A stretch of 40,355 bases of DNA from Trachelipus rathkii (taxonomy: Eukaryota; Arthropoda; Malacostraca; Isopoda; Trachelipodidae). The number at the start of each line of letters is the position of its first letter. Position 1 is the stretch's first letter. The notes under the pieces were generated by a model that was not told where the DNA came from, ran no database searches, and saw only the letters and a list, made by a program, of their open reading frames with translations. The translations under genes and the position numbers were made by a program. This document shows positions 1 through 10,870 of this stretch, in pieces. Location: contig JABUQX010088814.1 of assembly GCA_015478945.1 (NCBI GenBank), positions 1-40,355 of the forward strand. The letters run 5' to 3'.

Positions 1-179
1 TAAGAATCTATTATTATGTCTAGTTAATTTAATTGAGCTTTATTTTACTCTTGGTGTGTATTACTTTCTTTTACCTTAATCATTTAGATCTTTTATATTG
101 CGCGCTTATTTAGCAATATATGGATACTGTAGTATTGTTATCATAGGAAGTGACTATATTTATAATCTATGTATAATAA

Positions 180-900
180 TTATCCCTTCTGCTCTAGGGT
201 AGGGTGGATATATATATATATATATACTATATATCTATAGTAAAATATTTATATACGTTACTAGACTGGTCGGTCGGGTTGTATATGTATAGTAACGTAT
301 ATATATATATATATGTAATAGTAGGTATATATATATTATTATATCTATATTATATTTATGAAATGAACATAATATCGAGGAGTATATTATGTATATTACT
401 ATAAGTATTTTTATATATATATATTATTTAGTGTGGTATTTTTAATTATATGTGTACTTTTATATTTATATATTATTTTTTCTAAAATTAACTAAGTGAT
501 AAATATATAATTATTATATTATTAATATATATATATTTAACGGCTACATGATAATATTATATTAGAACATTATATAATATTTTTATATATATATCGTATA
601 TATCATCACTGTGTCTAAACATAGATACGAAATATTTATAATATAGTTCAGTATTTTCTTACTTATATTAATATATAATACAATTTTATCTTATATTATA
701 TACACCCCTATTATATAATATAATATATGTATAGTATATTTTCTATAATATTACGTATAATCATTTACTAACTACGGTATAATTACTATATATAGGTACC
801 TATATTAATACTATAGCTATATATATCATAGTATATAATAGTATATATCTATATATATATTATATAATAGATATACATATTATATATATCTTATAATCAT
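180..900. repeat. Degenerate TA-rich tract
   Basis: Imperfect (TA)n-type DNA interrupted by single G or C bases. No gene is present. It corresponds in position to 26590-27240 in the right arm. Confidence 0.9.
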
Positions 901-1309
901 TCTCACAATAATTCATAAGCTAACGAAAGAGAATATTTAAAAATGTGTGTGTGGGAGTTACGTGCTGTCAGAAAGAGTTATATAAGTTCCTTTTATCCAA
1001 ACAACAACAAAATAATAATAATAGATGACTGAATAATTAAGAGAAAAATTTCTAGGGTGATTAGGCAAAGCAAAAAGGGTAAAAAAAAAAAAAAAAAGGA
1101 AATGGGTGTAAACAAATAAACTTAGAATGAACGTCATGGAAAGATGGAATCGTTGTGAAGAGAGAATGAAACATTTAATGTGAGGGAAAAAGCAAAATAG
1201 TTTATAGGGAAAATGATTATTCACAAAGAGATTATCCATCGCAGAGATAGTTTATAATTAATGAAATGATGCGAATTGATATGACAGATCTAGCTGAGAC
1301 CACTAAATT

Positions 1310-1605
1310 TAAAACATTTATAGTTTATCATATATATATATAGGTATAGAGTATAATATAGGGTATTATAATACGCTCTACTTAGTATTATATTATATAT
1401 ATATACAATAGGTTCAAATATATTATTATATCATACATAAATACATATTTATATCACTAAACTATATTATATATTAGTCTATATATCAATTATATATTTA
1501 AAATATTACTATATATTAATATAATATTAATAATATATTCAATTATGAATAATATATAATTATTTAGATATCATTACTATTATATATATATATATAGTAT
1601 ATATA
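1310..1605. repeat. Degenerate TA-rich tract
   Basis: TA-rich low-complexity DNA inside the left arm. It matches in position the shorter tract at 25980-26170 in the right arm. Confidence 0.9.
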
Positions 1606-1959
1606 TATTTTATTCCATCACTAAGACCGAGGTGCAGGTCCCTTTTTTAAGGATGGGGGCAGAGCAACAAAATATAAAAGAAAAAAACTTTCCCGAACCT
1701 AACGTCAAATCCTCAATAATGAGTGACGGAAGGAGTTTAAGATGAGGGGAATATACATTAAATACGGAAGGTCTAAACAATATAATATGATATGGAAGTT
1801 TAACATAAAAGTGGAAGGATATTGAAAGGAGGCAAACAACATGAAGTCTATGAATTATCAATCCTCGGACATTCAAAATTCAGTGCAAAGCAAGTACCTG
1901 CCTAATGTTTTATCGCAGGGCAATCGCAGTGCTGGGTGGGTATGTGAGTAGGTCAGATT

Positions 1960-4560
1960 TCCATTTAGACACCCTTGATCGTTGTAGTAGGCAGTACTCT
2001 ATAATATAAGATGAATATTTCCAGTATACTGTTGCGGAATTAGAGGGATCAAGAAGCAGTTATAATGGAAAGTAGATTGGATCAAATTTATTATGTTCTT
2101 TTCGAAAAGAAAGGGTTGAAACTCGGACAACACAGCCTATATTACCTAGATGAAACAGTCTCTCATACAGGGGCGGATAAAGCTTTTATATAACTGGATT
2201 AACTATTCGGTGAGAAAAAAATTCTCGCAACCTGAAAAGAACTTTCACTGTTACTCTTTAGGATGCCCAGCTCTTAGCAACCGTTCTAGTGATGGAGGTT
2301 CTAAGAACATATTATGTTGTTCATAATAATTTGTAATCAGTTCACCATCTAATATGTTTACGTTACGTTTCACAGGAGAGAGTGTTTCTACGAAAGTAAG
2401 GAAGAGTGTTTCTACAAGGAAGGGAGGTGTTTCTATTTTAGAAAGGAAGAATGTTGATAGGAACTTTAGTTTATTAAATGTAGAATTTAAACAAGGGTGT
2501 GGTATACCCACAACGTAGTGAAAATCCCATCCAGAATCTGCAAAGAATGATAGTGAAAAGCAACTCTACAAGCAAGGGAGTGGAGCAAGATTTTGAGGAA
2601 TGAGTTGGAAAGCTAAAGGAGAGTTGGGTAGTTGGTCATCGAGATGACATTAGAAGTAGATGGTTGAAAAGATCATAACGATGAAAAGTAAAGAATAAGG
2701 TTGGAGATACGAACAGAGCTTCAGAGCAAACATTAATATACCGAGTAAACAAATGAGAAGGAAGGAAATTCACAGGAGGAAGTGAACTTAAGAGCAGTAC
2801 CGTTAGAGTGAGCCGCTATCTGTGGCTCAGCTCGGTAAGTATTGCGACATGAGTCGCATGGCAAGAGCCCTGGGTTTGATCCCTAGTCTGGATGCCTTAG
2901 GTTAGAATGTGCTACGAGAAGCTTTCCCTTCCTATTGAGGTGTGAACTTTAATTAATATTTAAATAAGTGACGCTGATGCTCATTCGATCAACAAGTTAG
3001 ATTAATATATCTATAGGTCACCACACAAGTTAACTCCCCATATATTTCTCCGTCAGAAGATAATAATTAGTGGATAGGGATAAGCGTTATCACCTAAGTT
3101 GAACTACGAGTCTGTCAAAAGCCATACTAGTGATCGCGTAAAGAAAGGAATGAGATTCCTTGATGATTTCCAGGAATTGGCTAATACCAAGTGAAAAATT
3201 CAGAGATTTTAAACACGATAATTTCCAATAGTGATATGCATAAGGCCTTTTTTTTTTTAAAAAAAAAAAACCGAACTAGTCCCCCCCCTCTCCCACTTCA
3301 ACATCTACCTAAATTTTTTACTATCTCTGGATTTCTTTCCATCAATTTTGGAATTTTTACTCCATCAAAACACGAGGAGAAATTGTCCGTCTGGGTCACT
3401 TATGCCGTCCTGATCGTTCAATTAGTATCTCCAGCAATCTATGCTAAGTCGATCATTGTGAAATGACACTAGGTTGGGTGGTACTGTACTACCGTGTAAA
3501 AAGGAAAACTGGAGTAGTGGTAAGGAGGGTCAGAGTAATATTAGTATGTAAAAGAGGAGGCGAAGAGATTTATGCCTTTCAGGAAGGAAAGTGTTTAACA
3601 ACAGATCCATTCAAGAGTGAATAAGAGGAGGAGGAAAGGCAATTTGCAGAAGTTTTTAGATATGCTTCGGCACGAAGCCAGAAAATTTTCCCAGTAGGAT
3701 AGCCAAGAAGGTCAGCTCACATTTCGTTTAGTTAAAGTACGCTTAGCCTTCTAATAATATCGTTACAACTACTATAAGCTGAATGAAAATTAGTGAATGA
3801 TAAGAGAGAGTTTATCCGTGCCCGATAAGCTTGGTCTCCATCCAGAAAGGCACGAGATCCTGTGACATCAAACCAAGGATTTTGGGGAGTAAAGGGAAGA
3901 TGGATAATGAACCTGTTCATGACTTTACCGATCACGATGGCATTCACCTTTTCAGCCGAGACAAAGCCTCCTCAGAGTCAAAACAAGATTAATTCCAACA
4001 GTAGGTGGGAATGCATTTTCTCCCAATTAGTTTGATTAAAGTGGCAGAAAAATACGTTCTGGTTATGGTGGAGCTGCTGGAGAGAAAGTATTATAACTAA
4101 GAGCTATAAGATTGGAGCCAGAGCTACCGATAAGATTGAAAACTGTGTATTTACATCAGGAAAGAGTAGTGGTGAAACATAAATCAAGCGTGTTCAAGAA
4201 TTGGTTATAACGATCTGGGATATGTGTAGGTTTCTTAATCAATTATTCCAGATCGTTCAAAATATTGAATGATTTAGCCTCCTTCCGACTTCTATCAGTA
4301 CGAGAGGAGCACAACCATTATGTGTTATGTACGCTGCAATTCCCTAAATAGAGGACCTCAGCATTTGGATGAGAAGATGTAAGAGTTTCGTGAGAAGTAG
4401 CAAGATATTCAAAAAAGTTCATAATAGTCTGTTCCGTTAAGGGAATAGTGGCAGAAACACAAGAAAATGGTAGTATTAGGAAGACATATCTTAAGCCATA
4501 TATCATCGAAATTTAGAGATTCAAGATTTTTGGGGTGTGCTATAATAACTGGGTTTTATG
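1960..4560 (-). pseudogene. Jockey-like non-LTR retrotransposon, copy A (broken, minus)
   Basis: This is a decayed copy of an element that encodes an apurinic-like endonuclease followed by a reverse transcriptase and moves by target-primed reverse transcription. On the minus strand the endonuclease remnant lies at about 4506-4318 and includes the peptide YLGNCSVHNT. It sits where the family has a conserved LGDFNVH-type motif, so the catalytic Asp position reads Asn. The linker at 3947-3732 contains PWFDVTGSRAFLDGD. The reverse transcriptase start, with SDPDG, lies near 3410. Motif B lies near 2715 but is frameshifted. A SINE at 2790-2941 splits the reverse transcriptase. Several frameshifts and a run of 11 T and 12 A (3248-3270) break the frame. 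The 3' end is not sharply defined; the family-like tail reaches about 1960 or lower. It cannot make a protein. Family assignment rests on recognised motifs, not a search. Confidence 0.8.
2790..2941 (+). mobile_element. tRNA-derived SINE inside copy A
   Basis: This is a short SINE with RNA polymerase III promoter boxes. The A box is at about 2823-2835 (TGGCTCAGCTCGG, one extra base against the consensus). The B box is at 2872-2883 (GGGTTTGATCCC). It is flanked by the direct repeat GTGAACTT at 2782-2789 and 2942-2949, as expected for a target-site duplication. It sits antisense to the host reverse transcriptase, between motifs A and B. The tail beyond is AT-rich. The same insertion at the same site occurs in copy B. 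Confidence 0.75.
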
Positions 4561-4564
4561 AAGG

Positions 4565-4695
4565 GTGATTGTGTATGTTATATTTAAGTTTATTCATTTA
4601 TATATACTGTTAATTGTATATATAGGTATATTCTTAATATTATTATTATAAGTGATATATATATATTTATTTTATTTACTATATATTATAGTCAA
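4565..4695. repeat. TA-rich tract near the endonuclease remnant
   Basis: A short TA-rich run just upstream of the endonuclease remnant of copy A. The same tract is at 22915-23050 beside copy B, so it predates the duplication. Confidence 0.8.
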
Positions 4696-4929
4696 AACGT
4701 AATATTCTAAGTATGCAACAGGCATTAACCATTGGATGACCATATATGACATAGGAGAGTGATAGTTTTAGCGGAGGATGTTAGAGGGTGTTTAGAGAAA
4801 AATCCCTGGCTAACTGGATTTCAAAAACAGAAGTAAAATGTTAGGAACGAGAAGTTAAAGTATGAGTTTGCCCTAACATATCTAACGGCCTCTATCATAG
4901 TACGAAGTCGCAAGGGGGATCGTTATAGT

Positions 4930-5900
4930 ATACACTTACCATAATCACGTGTTCTTCACAATAAGCAAAGCATCCTCCAATATCTACCATTCTTCATCAG
5001 TATGACACCCTACCCTGCCACCCTACCTAATTTCTTTCATCGCTTCACTACACTAATATACATATTAAATAGCCATGGAGACATAATACGTCTCTGCCTC
5101 ACACCGATATTAATATTAAACAATTCACTTGCTAGATTTATTATTGCACTCGCTTCACCATCCATATTTATACTTTTAATTCTATTCAGAAGCCTACCAC
5201 CAACGCCATATATCATAAACACTTGCCAGAGAGCTTCCCTATTAATCCTATCATACCTTGTTGCAAGTTCATAAACCCTAGGTAAAGTTTTTTGTTCTAT
5301 TATCTCATTTTCTAACTCATTTGCTTCATGGTAAAAATTTGAGCTACACATCCTCTACCACTTCTAATGCACCTTATTCTTCAGTGACCAACCCCTCAGT
5401 TACTTGGGCACTTTTTCACCAAAATACCAACATATATCTTCCCTACAACATTCGAGAAACTAATTTCCCTATAGTTTATACAGTTCCTCTTCTCACTCTT
5501 TACCCTATACAAGGTTATTAACACTACTCTCCTCCTGTTCCTCGGAACTACACCTTTCACAAGCGCTTTGTTACACAACTTTAAAAATCCAGTCATATCA
5601 ATCTCACCTTCATACTGAATCATTTCACCAGTATTTCATCTATCATCAGGTTTACGCATATGCGTTCATGTCGCGTTATTCCCCGTACCGTTCTTACCTC
5701 TTTCCTTACTAAGACCTCATCTTGCTCAAGAGACGTATTCCTATCGTGCAACTCATCAAGACCAGACACACAGTCAGCGTATAGACCTGCACTATTACTT
5801 TGCCCAATGTATAGCATGATTTTCGAAAGTGTGTACCTTCCCAACACGTTCCCCTCACATTCACCTCGTTTTCATCAGTATGCCACAGCCACCTCCCTAT
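4930..5900 (-). pseudogene. RTE-like LINE reverse transcriptase remnant (minus)
   Basis: This is a decayed reverse transcriptase of a second non-LTR family. On the minus strand, 5847-5620 holds a weak match to the region before the fingers. 5623-5396 holds RRRVVLITLYRVKSEKRNC and NYREISFSNVVGKIY, matching the family's fingers (a KGKG..C.NYRGISLLS..GK-type block). Near 5370-5340 is a FR.GRGCV.QIF-type stretch reading SGRGCVAQIF. 5351-5037 encodes RYDRINREALWQV, then IYGVGGRLLN, and VRQRRIMSPWLFN, which is motif B. The active-site FADD box is not clearly visible; the frame decays near 5000. Several frameshifts and stops separate the pieces. Possible N-terminal endonuclease sequence lies upstream to about 6480, but that is weak. 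The remnant ends against the left arm at about 4915. RTE is the likely clade; the reverse transcriptase identity itself is firm. Confidence 0.85.
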
Positions 5901-6490
5901 TCATTTTTCTAATGCAAATTCCTCGCTTATCGTCGCGCATTCTTAATCTTTCGGTTCCTCAGATAGAGCTTCTATTCCCTTGTAAGTCCCATTCATCCTC
6001 CGTCCAACTGTTCATTTAACCATTTTTTCTCCGACGTATGACAATTTTTAGTATTTCTGGTCTTCCACTTTTTATATTTCCAAACATCTTTCAAAAGTGA
6101 ATACCTTCATCAAAATGGCTTTTAGTAATTGCAAGGGGCACGCTTTTTTTTGAGCTTTTAAACCGCTTGCAATCACCTGGGCCTTCATACTCCATCACGG
6201 CGAGGTCTTCAATACTCTTAGCTATATCAGCCCGGATACTTCTTTGCACGCTGCTAAGATCTAAATGCTCCCTTTATGTTGACTTCCAGATTATGTTCAG
6301 TTTTAACCTTCGTTTCTACATTCATAGGGCTGATCTTGGCTATGCGAGCCGCTCTTTTAATAACTCCTAGCCTTATTACTCTACTTTGTGTCATCTTTAA
6401 CTTCTCACTCTTAATATCAATACCTCGGGTCACTCTCATCTCTCCACCACCAAGCCCCCCTAGCTTAAGGTTTACATTCATAAAACAGGC
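5901..6490 (-). other. Possible 5' part of the RTE-like element (weak)
   Basis: This stretch is upstream of, and on the same strand as, the reverse transcriptase remnant. A minus frame at 6481-6254 begins with NVNLKLGGLGGGEMRV, which loosely resembles the start of the endonuclease in this family (a GGL...G.MRV-type opening). The distance from there to the reverse transcriptase is only about half of what a full endonuclease and linker would need, so an internal deletion would be required. Both strands are open here, which lowers the weight of the frame. This is inference, with low confidence. Confidence 0.3.
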
Positions 6491-6499
6491 ATAATGATC

Positions 6500-7820
6500 G
6501 ATAATTCATTTCTAACTCCCGCACTGATTTAACATCCAATCGCATACTCAAAACATCCTCCTTTCTCACTCTTAAGCACAAATCAATTCATATCTTTTCA
6601 CGCGTACAGCTCATACCGGTCCCATCTTTATATTGTGTACTTATAAAATACTTCTTTCGTGTTAACGAGTATTACTTATCTATCACAACCTCCCCCAGTC
6701 TCTCCTCAGCAGAAGTATCAGGGCTTGGGAATGGGTGTGTACCGTTAGTTTGGAGATTCTACTTCACGACCATTATCTCTAATTATTCGCGCCGACATGG
6801 CGGATTTTAGTGTGGATACACAAAGAATCACTTGTGTATATACAGGCGACTGCGCGCATCACCATGTTGTTTTTGTATCACCTATCCAAGCGCATTTAAC
6901 GTCACGCCACACACATCAATTCTCAGCAAGCTCTAAATAAACTGCACAGCGCCGCCATCCAGCATCATTCAGATTATACACCCTGAAAATGCGTATCTCC
7001 CGTCAACATTATCTCTGCTATTTTGCTCCCTCAGAATGGGATCCATATGTTAACAGAACCACAACACACATAGCTCTTGATATCCTTTCAACTTAATTTA
7101 CCATTAGAACATTCTAACTCCGCAACACTACAATAACTCTACATTTGCTCTGTATTTTAAATGGTTACTCCCTTCAGAACACTCTCTTTCTCTCCCCCTC
7201 TCAGTCCTTTCCACTGTCTCACATTCACACATTTTCACATCCAGGCTTCGCTCCTTTTCACGAGCGCTGTTCATATTTTGTTTCAGTCAAGAAGCGAAAT
7301 TCAAACTTGGGAGGGTCGTTCGGAAAATACATATCCATCAGGTCTGCTGGGTTTCGCCTGCCTCTTCTCCTCGAACATTAGAATTCCTCTGAACAGGGTG
7401 CCAGTGACCCATAATCGATTTCATACATTTCTTGCCCGAAGTATAGAAGGACCGTTGATTTATCGGCTTGATACGCTGACACCTACTCGAGGGCAGTGTC
7501 ATTAGCGGATTGGGCCTAAGAGAAGATAAGTGGATAGTTTGGAGCAGCCAACGGCCGAGGACTACGGAAGTCCCTCTAGTCACCTTCAAATCTATGCCGG
7601 CGCTCCAGATTGACAATCATCGTGGGCAATATCTTTCTCCCCAGACTATATGTGGAATTTATACTGGAGTAGGGATGGTCTGTAAGGTGTTGGCTAGAAG
7701 AAGGTGTGGTGATGATGGACCGTATGGGCGTATATGTATCATGTGAATAAAGGTCGGTCGCTGAGATGTTTTCTGGAGATGAGTATAGTAACAGAATCTG
7801 GGCTATGAACACAAAAGAGA
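6500..7820. other. Unassigned mixed-composition DNA
   Basis: This stretch has moderate GC content and is not low-complexity. Overlapping short open frames occur on both strands (for example 7161-7505 plus and 7338-7616 minus, sharing bases), and none resembles a known family. No splice-bounded exon, repeat unit or terminal repeat is evident. It may be an old transposon or unique intergenic DNA. Confidence 0.5.
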
Positions 7821-7824
7821 AAGG

Positions 7825-7990
7825 GCAGGCGACCATTAGGGCACTGGCAATTACCGATTTGCAAATATGCGGAGGGTCCTGGGTTTCATCCGGGTGGGGC
7901 TCGGGAACGTTATAATCTCCCCTCTCTGTTCCTCTCCTCTCTCTCGGCCAGGGAGGACTCATGATCGGTCATCGTGGCTCGGTGCCTTGC
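7825..7990 (+). mobile_element. Second tRNA-like SINE candidate
   Basis: A tRNA-like head is visible. An A-box-like stretch at about 7825-7848 ends in AGGGCACTGGC. A B-box-like stretch at 7881-7891 (GGGTTTCATCC) is followed by CGGGTGGGGC. After that comes a CT-rich body (to about 7950) and a GC-rich stretch to about 7985, then a TA tract. This differs from the SINE in the Jockey copies. No clear target-site duplication was found and only one copy is in the window, so it could also be a chance match. Confidence 0.42.
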
Positions 7991-7994
7991 TCAT

Positions 7995-8810
7995 GTCTCT
8001 CTATTTAGAGGTATATATGATTATTTTATATAATCACCATACAGGGGTTTATTATTTATATTAGGGGTTGTATATTGTCGGTTGATATATACTACGCGAT
8101 ATATATATAATATAATATTATATTATTTATATTGAGGCGGCCACATACACATTTGGTACTCGTCGAGAACAATTATTATCGATATCAATACTTACTTTAA
8201 TATATTAGATATATAATATTAAAGATTAATAATATCTGATATATAAGGTGTTACGCACGATCTGGTATCTATGCACTGGAGGTATATATATTGCCTATAT
8301 ATATATAACTAATGATATACATATTACTTATATATACTGAGTTATATTAAGTATATACGTCCAGTCTCCATGACAGTCGAATCCATATATTTATAGGTTG
8401 AGAGTATAATAGGTATATAATATAGTCATTATGAGAGCCTAGGTTAAGGGCGTACTTGATATATTATACGTATGAAGTATACTCTACGGTGCTAAAAGCC
8501 GGCTATATCGATACTCTTTTTTAACTATTGAGTTCGTTTCATTGATATAATATATTTATGATATACTGACCAAGGTTCTAAAAGCTTTGTATTATAATGT
8601 CTGTCCTATTACTCATATCCGTTATCAGACGTTGAGCGCGCTATATATATCTATATCTTAAGTAACTGATCATTACTTATTTTCCTTGCAAGTTCGAATG
8701 AAGTATATGGGATTGTATATAAGAGAGATTAATATATATATGTTATATATATATATATATATATATACTCATAATAAGATTATATCATATGTAAACCTTA
8801 TAAGGATCCT
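7995..8810. repeat. Degenerate TA-rich tract
   Basis: TA-rich DNA with more scattered G and C than the other tracts, ending in a purer (TA)n run near 8740-8767. No gene seen. Confidence 0.85.
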
Positions 8811-8817
8811 ACTGTAG

Positions 8818-8930
8818 CAGAGAGAGAGAGAGAGGTAGAACGAGATGAGAGAGAAGAGAGAGAAGAAGATGAGGAGAGAGAAGAGAAGAGGAGAGAGATG
8901 AGAGGAGAGAGAGAGTCAGAGAGAGAGAGT
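8818..8930. repeat. (GA)n purine tract
   Basis: Imperfect GA microsatellite of about 110 bp, almost all purine on the plus strand, directly after the TA-rich tract. Confidence 0.9.
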
Positions 8931-9660
8931 AATAAAAGATAATATCGGTGTAAATAACCTAACACAACATGTTAGTTAATAGCGTTGAAAGACGTTTCCT
9001 TTAAACTTGGCATTAATAGACGAACAAATATAAGCCTCTAAATCTTTCATTCATCACGAGCTTCAATATAATAAAAACTTTTAAGCAAATACTTCTTTCC
9101 CGGATCCAAAAATTTGGTAGTGCTTTATACGATTCTGCTGTAAAAGTTATTAAGAAACTTAACTTTGTAAGAATACTTATTTATCTTTAATTCTTATCTT
9201 ATTTTCTTTGTTTTTTTCTACCCCTTCACCGTTAAATAGGCAAAAAGGAACTTTGAAATTTGGAAGGAATGGCGCGTTCGGCTTTAAAGTTTATAGTCGA
9301 GTCTTAGTACTTATATGAGTAATTCTCAGGGGCAGTTCCTTGCCCTTAGTGGGCGAGGGCAGTTGACCTTGCTCTCAACTTACCTTCGCTTACCTTTTCT
9401 GGACTTATTATCCCGGCATTTCTGTTTTGTCTGGTCTTCCCTAGACCTTTATTGTTTCCTCGGGTTATCTTTTATCTTTACCTGTGTTGGGGTCGATATT
9501 TGCAGTTCACGCGATTTCCAGATGTTAACTCATTTCGTTTCTGTCGCGTTTTTTCACCTTCCTAGCACTTCCTACTGTTCTCTTTTCATATTTTCGCTCT
9601 GTTCCCGCTTACCCCCTTCAGTTACACACTCAGTCCCCTACCTTCTTTCTCCTCCTCTAC
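8931..9660. other. Unassigned sequence
   Basis: Mixed-composition DNA. A plus frame of 124 codons (9315-9689) is rich in Leu, Ser, Phe and Pro because the strand is T- and C-rich. It has no recognised domain and I do not call it a gene. Confidence 0.5.
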
Positions 9661-10450
9661 CCTTTCCCATTCCTGACTTCGCCATCTAATCGCCCTCCTT
9701 TCTTCCTACCCCCGCCCTCTCCTTCATCGCTTTCCTCTCCCTCGTACACCCCCTCTCAACTGGTTTTCCCCAAAACCTCCTCCCGCCTCTCTTTCCTGCT
9801 CCACTCAACGTACGTATCGCCCTCACTAAACAACCCCGTGGCACTAACGTCGACATCAGTTGCAACTCGCCATATGGAGCCTCATCCATTACTATACTAC
9901 CTTACGCCCTCCAGTCTTCCACTCCTCCCTACCCTCTCCCACAACTCATCTACTACCGTATCCCACTCCCCCCACCTAGTCTCCTATACCTAACATCATT
10001 CCCTACTCCCCTTCAGCTATAGGCCCTCACCCTACAGTACCCAACCGCCTACTCAGCTAACCCCCCCACTCACCAGTCCAATCCATCTCACACTCTCTCA
10101 CGCCTCAACTATACTACATCACCACTACCCTCAACCTACTCAACCCTCACCACCGTACCCCATTATATCCCACTCATCACAACTAAACTCTCTCTATACA
10201 CCCCTCAATAACTAACCTAACCCCTACCCCCCCCCCCTATACTCACACACTACCACAACCATCCTCCCTCCAGTACATAACTTGTATCACTCCACCCTAC
10301 TACTACCTTATATATTACAAACTACCTATAACTAAGCACACACGCTACTACCTTATATATACTCACAACTCATTTTCAACTACCACCTATCAATACATAC
10401 TATACTCCAATATCATCTACATCGTAATTAACCCTATATAACACATAACT
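9660..10450. repeat. G-poor, pyrimidine-rich low-complexity tract
   Basis: About 800 bp whose plus strand is mostly C, T and A, with G nearly absent from about 9890 on. Short units such as CCTAC, CTACC and CCTAAC recur irregularly. It reads as a highly diverged simple-sequence array. It grades into TA-rich DNA at 10450. Confidence 0.7.
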
Positions 10451-10870
10451 ATACACTACAACACTAACAGATTAAATATATAATATATAATTAATAAATT
10501 AATTTTAAATATATATTAAATAAATTATATTAATATTTATAATTATTATATTAATGAATATATATTATTATTAATTATATTAATTATAATGAAGATTAAA
10601 TGTTAATTTTATACATAAATGAGATAATTATATAATATGAAAATTATGTTAGGTTGCTATTTAATTAAAAATATTAATTATTATATATTTAAATAATCTA
10701 TTTATTACACACAATTTAAAATAATCATATATTATACCTACATATACAATTATAATATGATATAGAATTATATCTATATTAATATATATATGTATATTGA
10801 ATATATATAATACGGTATAATTATATATATATATATATAATAATACACCTGGAACTATTAAAATTATCAC
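10450..10870. repeat. TA-rich tract
   Basis: Low-complexity A/T DNA with short (TA)n runs. The minus open frame through it (10661-10870) codes only Ile/Tyr-rich sequence and is not a gene. Confidence 0.88.

Larger units (their letters stand above)
1..4915 (-). repeat. Left arm of a large inverted duplication
   Basis: Read on the minus strand, this segment matches the plus strand of about 22705-27370 in the same order throughout. Anchors seen by eye: the block near 4840 matches 22790, the endonuclease remnant near 4330-4500 matches 23160-23310, the linker near 3670-3880 matches 23770-23975, the SINE at 2790-2941 matches 24576-24709, the tail near 1700-2130 matches 25390-25890, a unique block near 930-1240 matches 26220-26565, and the window start (1-150) matches 27245-27370. 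Homology runs well past the retrotransposon on its 3' side, so this is a segmental duplication rather than two separate insertions. The outer end is not reached, because the homology continues to base 1. The inner end is near 4915, where an RTE-like remnant begins. Confidence 0.85.

Noticed and set aside
204..404. Tyr/Ile-rich open frames in TA tracts (also at 10661-10870, 26720-26974 and others)
   Set aside because: Direct translations of (TA)n repeats.
2823..2890. Functional tRNA gene
   Set aside because: A and B boxes are present, but there is no credible cloverleaf, the A box has an extra base, and target-site duplications mark it as a SINE.
9315..9689. 124-codon plus frame with hydrophobic residues, resembling a membrane protein
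   Set aside because: The hydrophobic character follows from the T/C-rich strand. No start context, splice evidence or family match.
9890..10450. Telomere-like CCTAA array
   Set aside because: CCTAA-like units occur only sporadically among CCTAC, CTACC and other units. There is no tandem TTAGG array on either strand.
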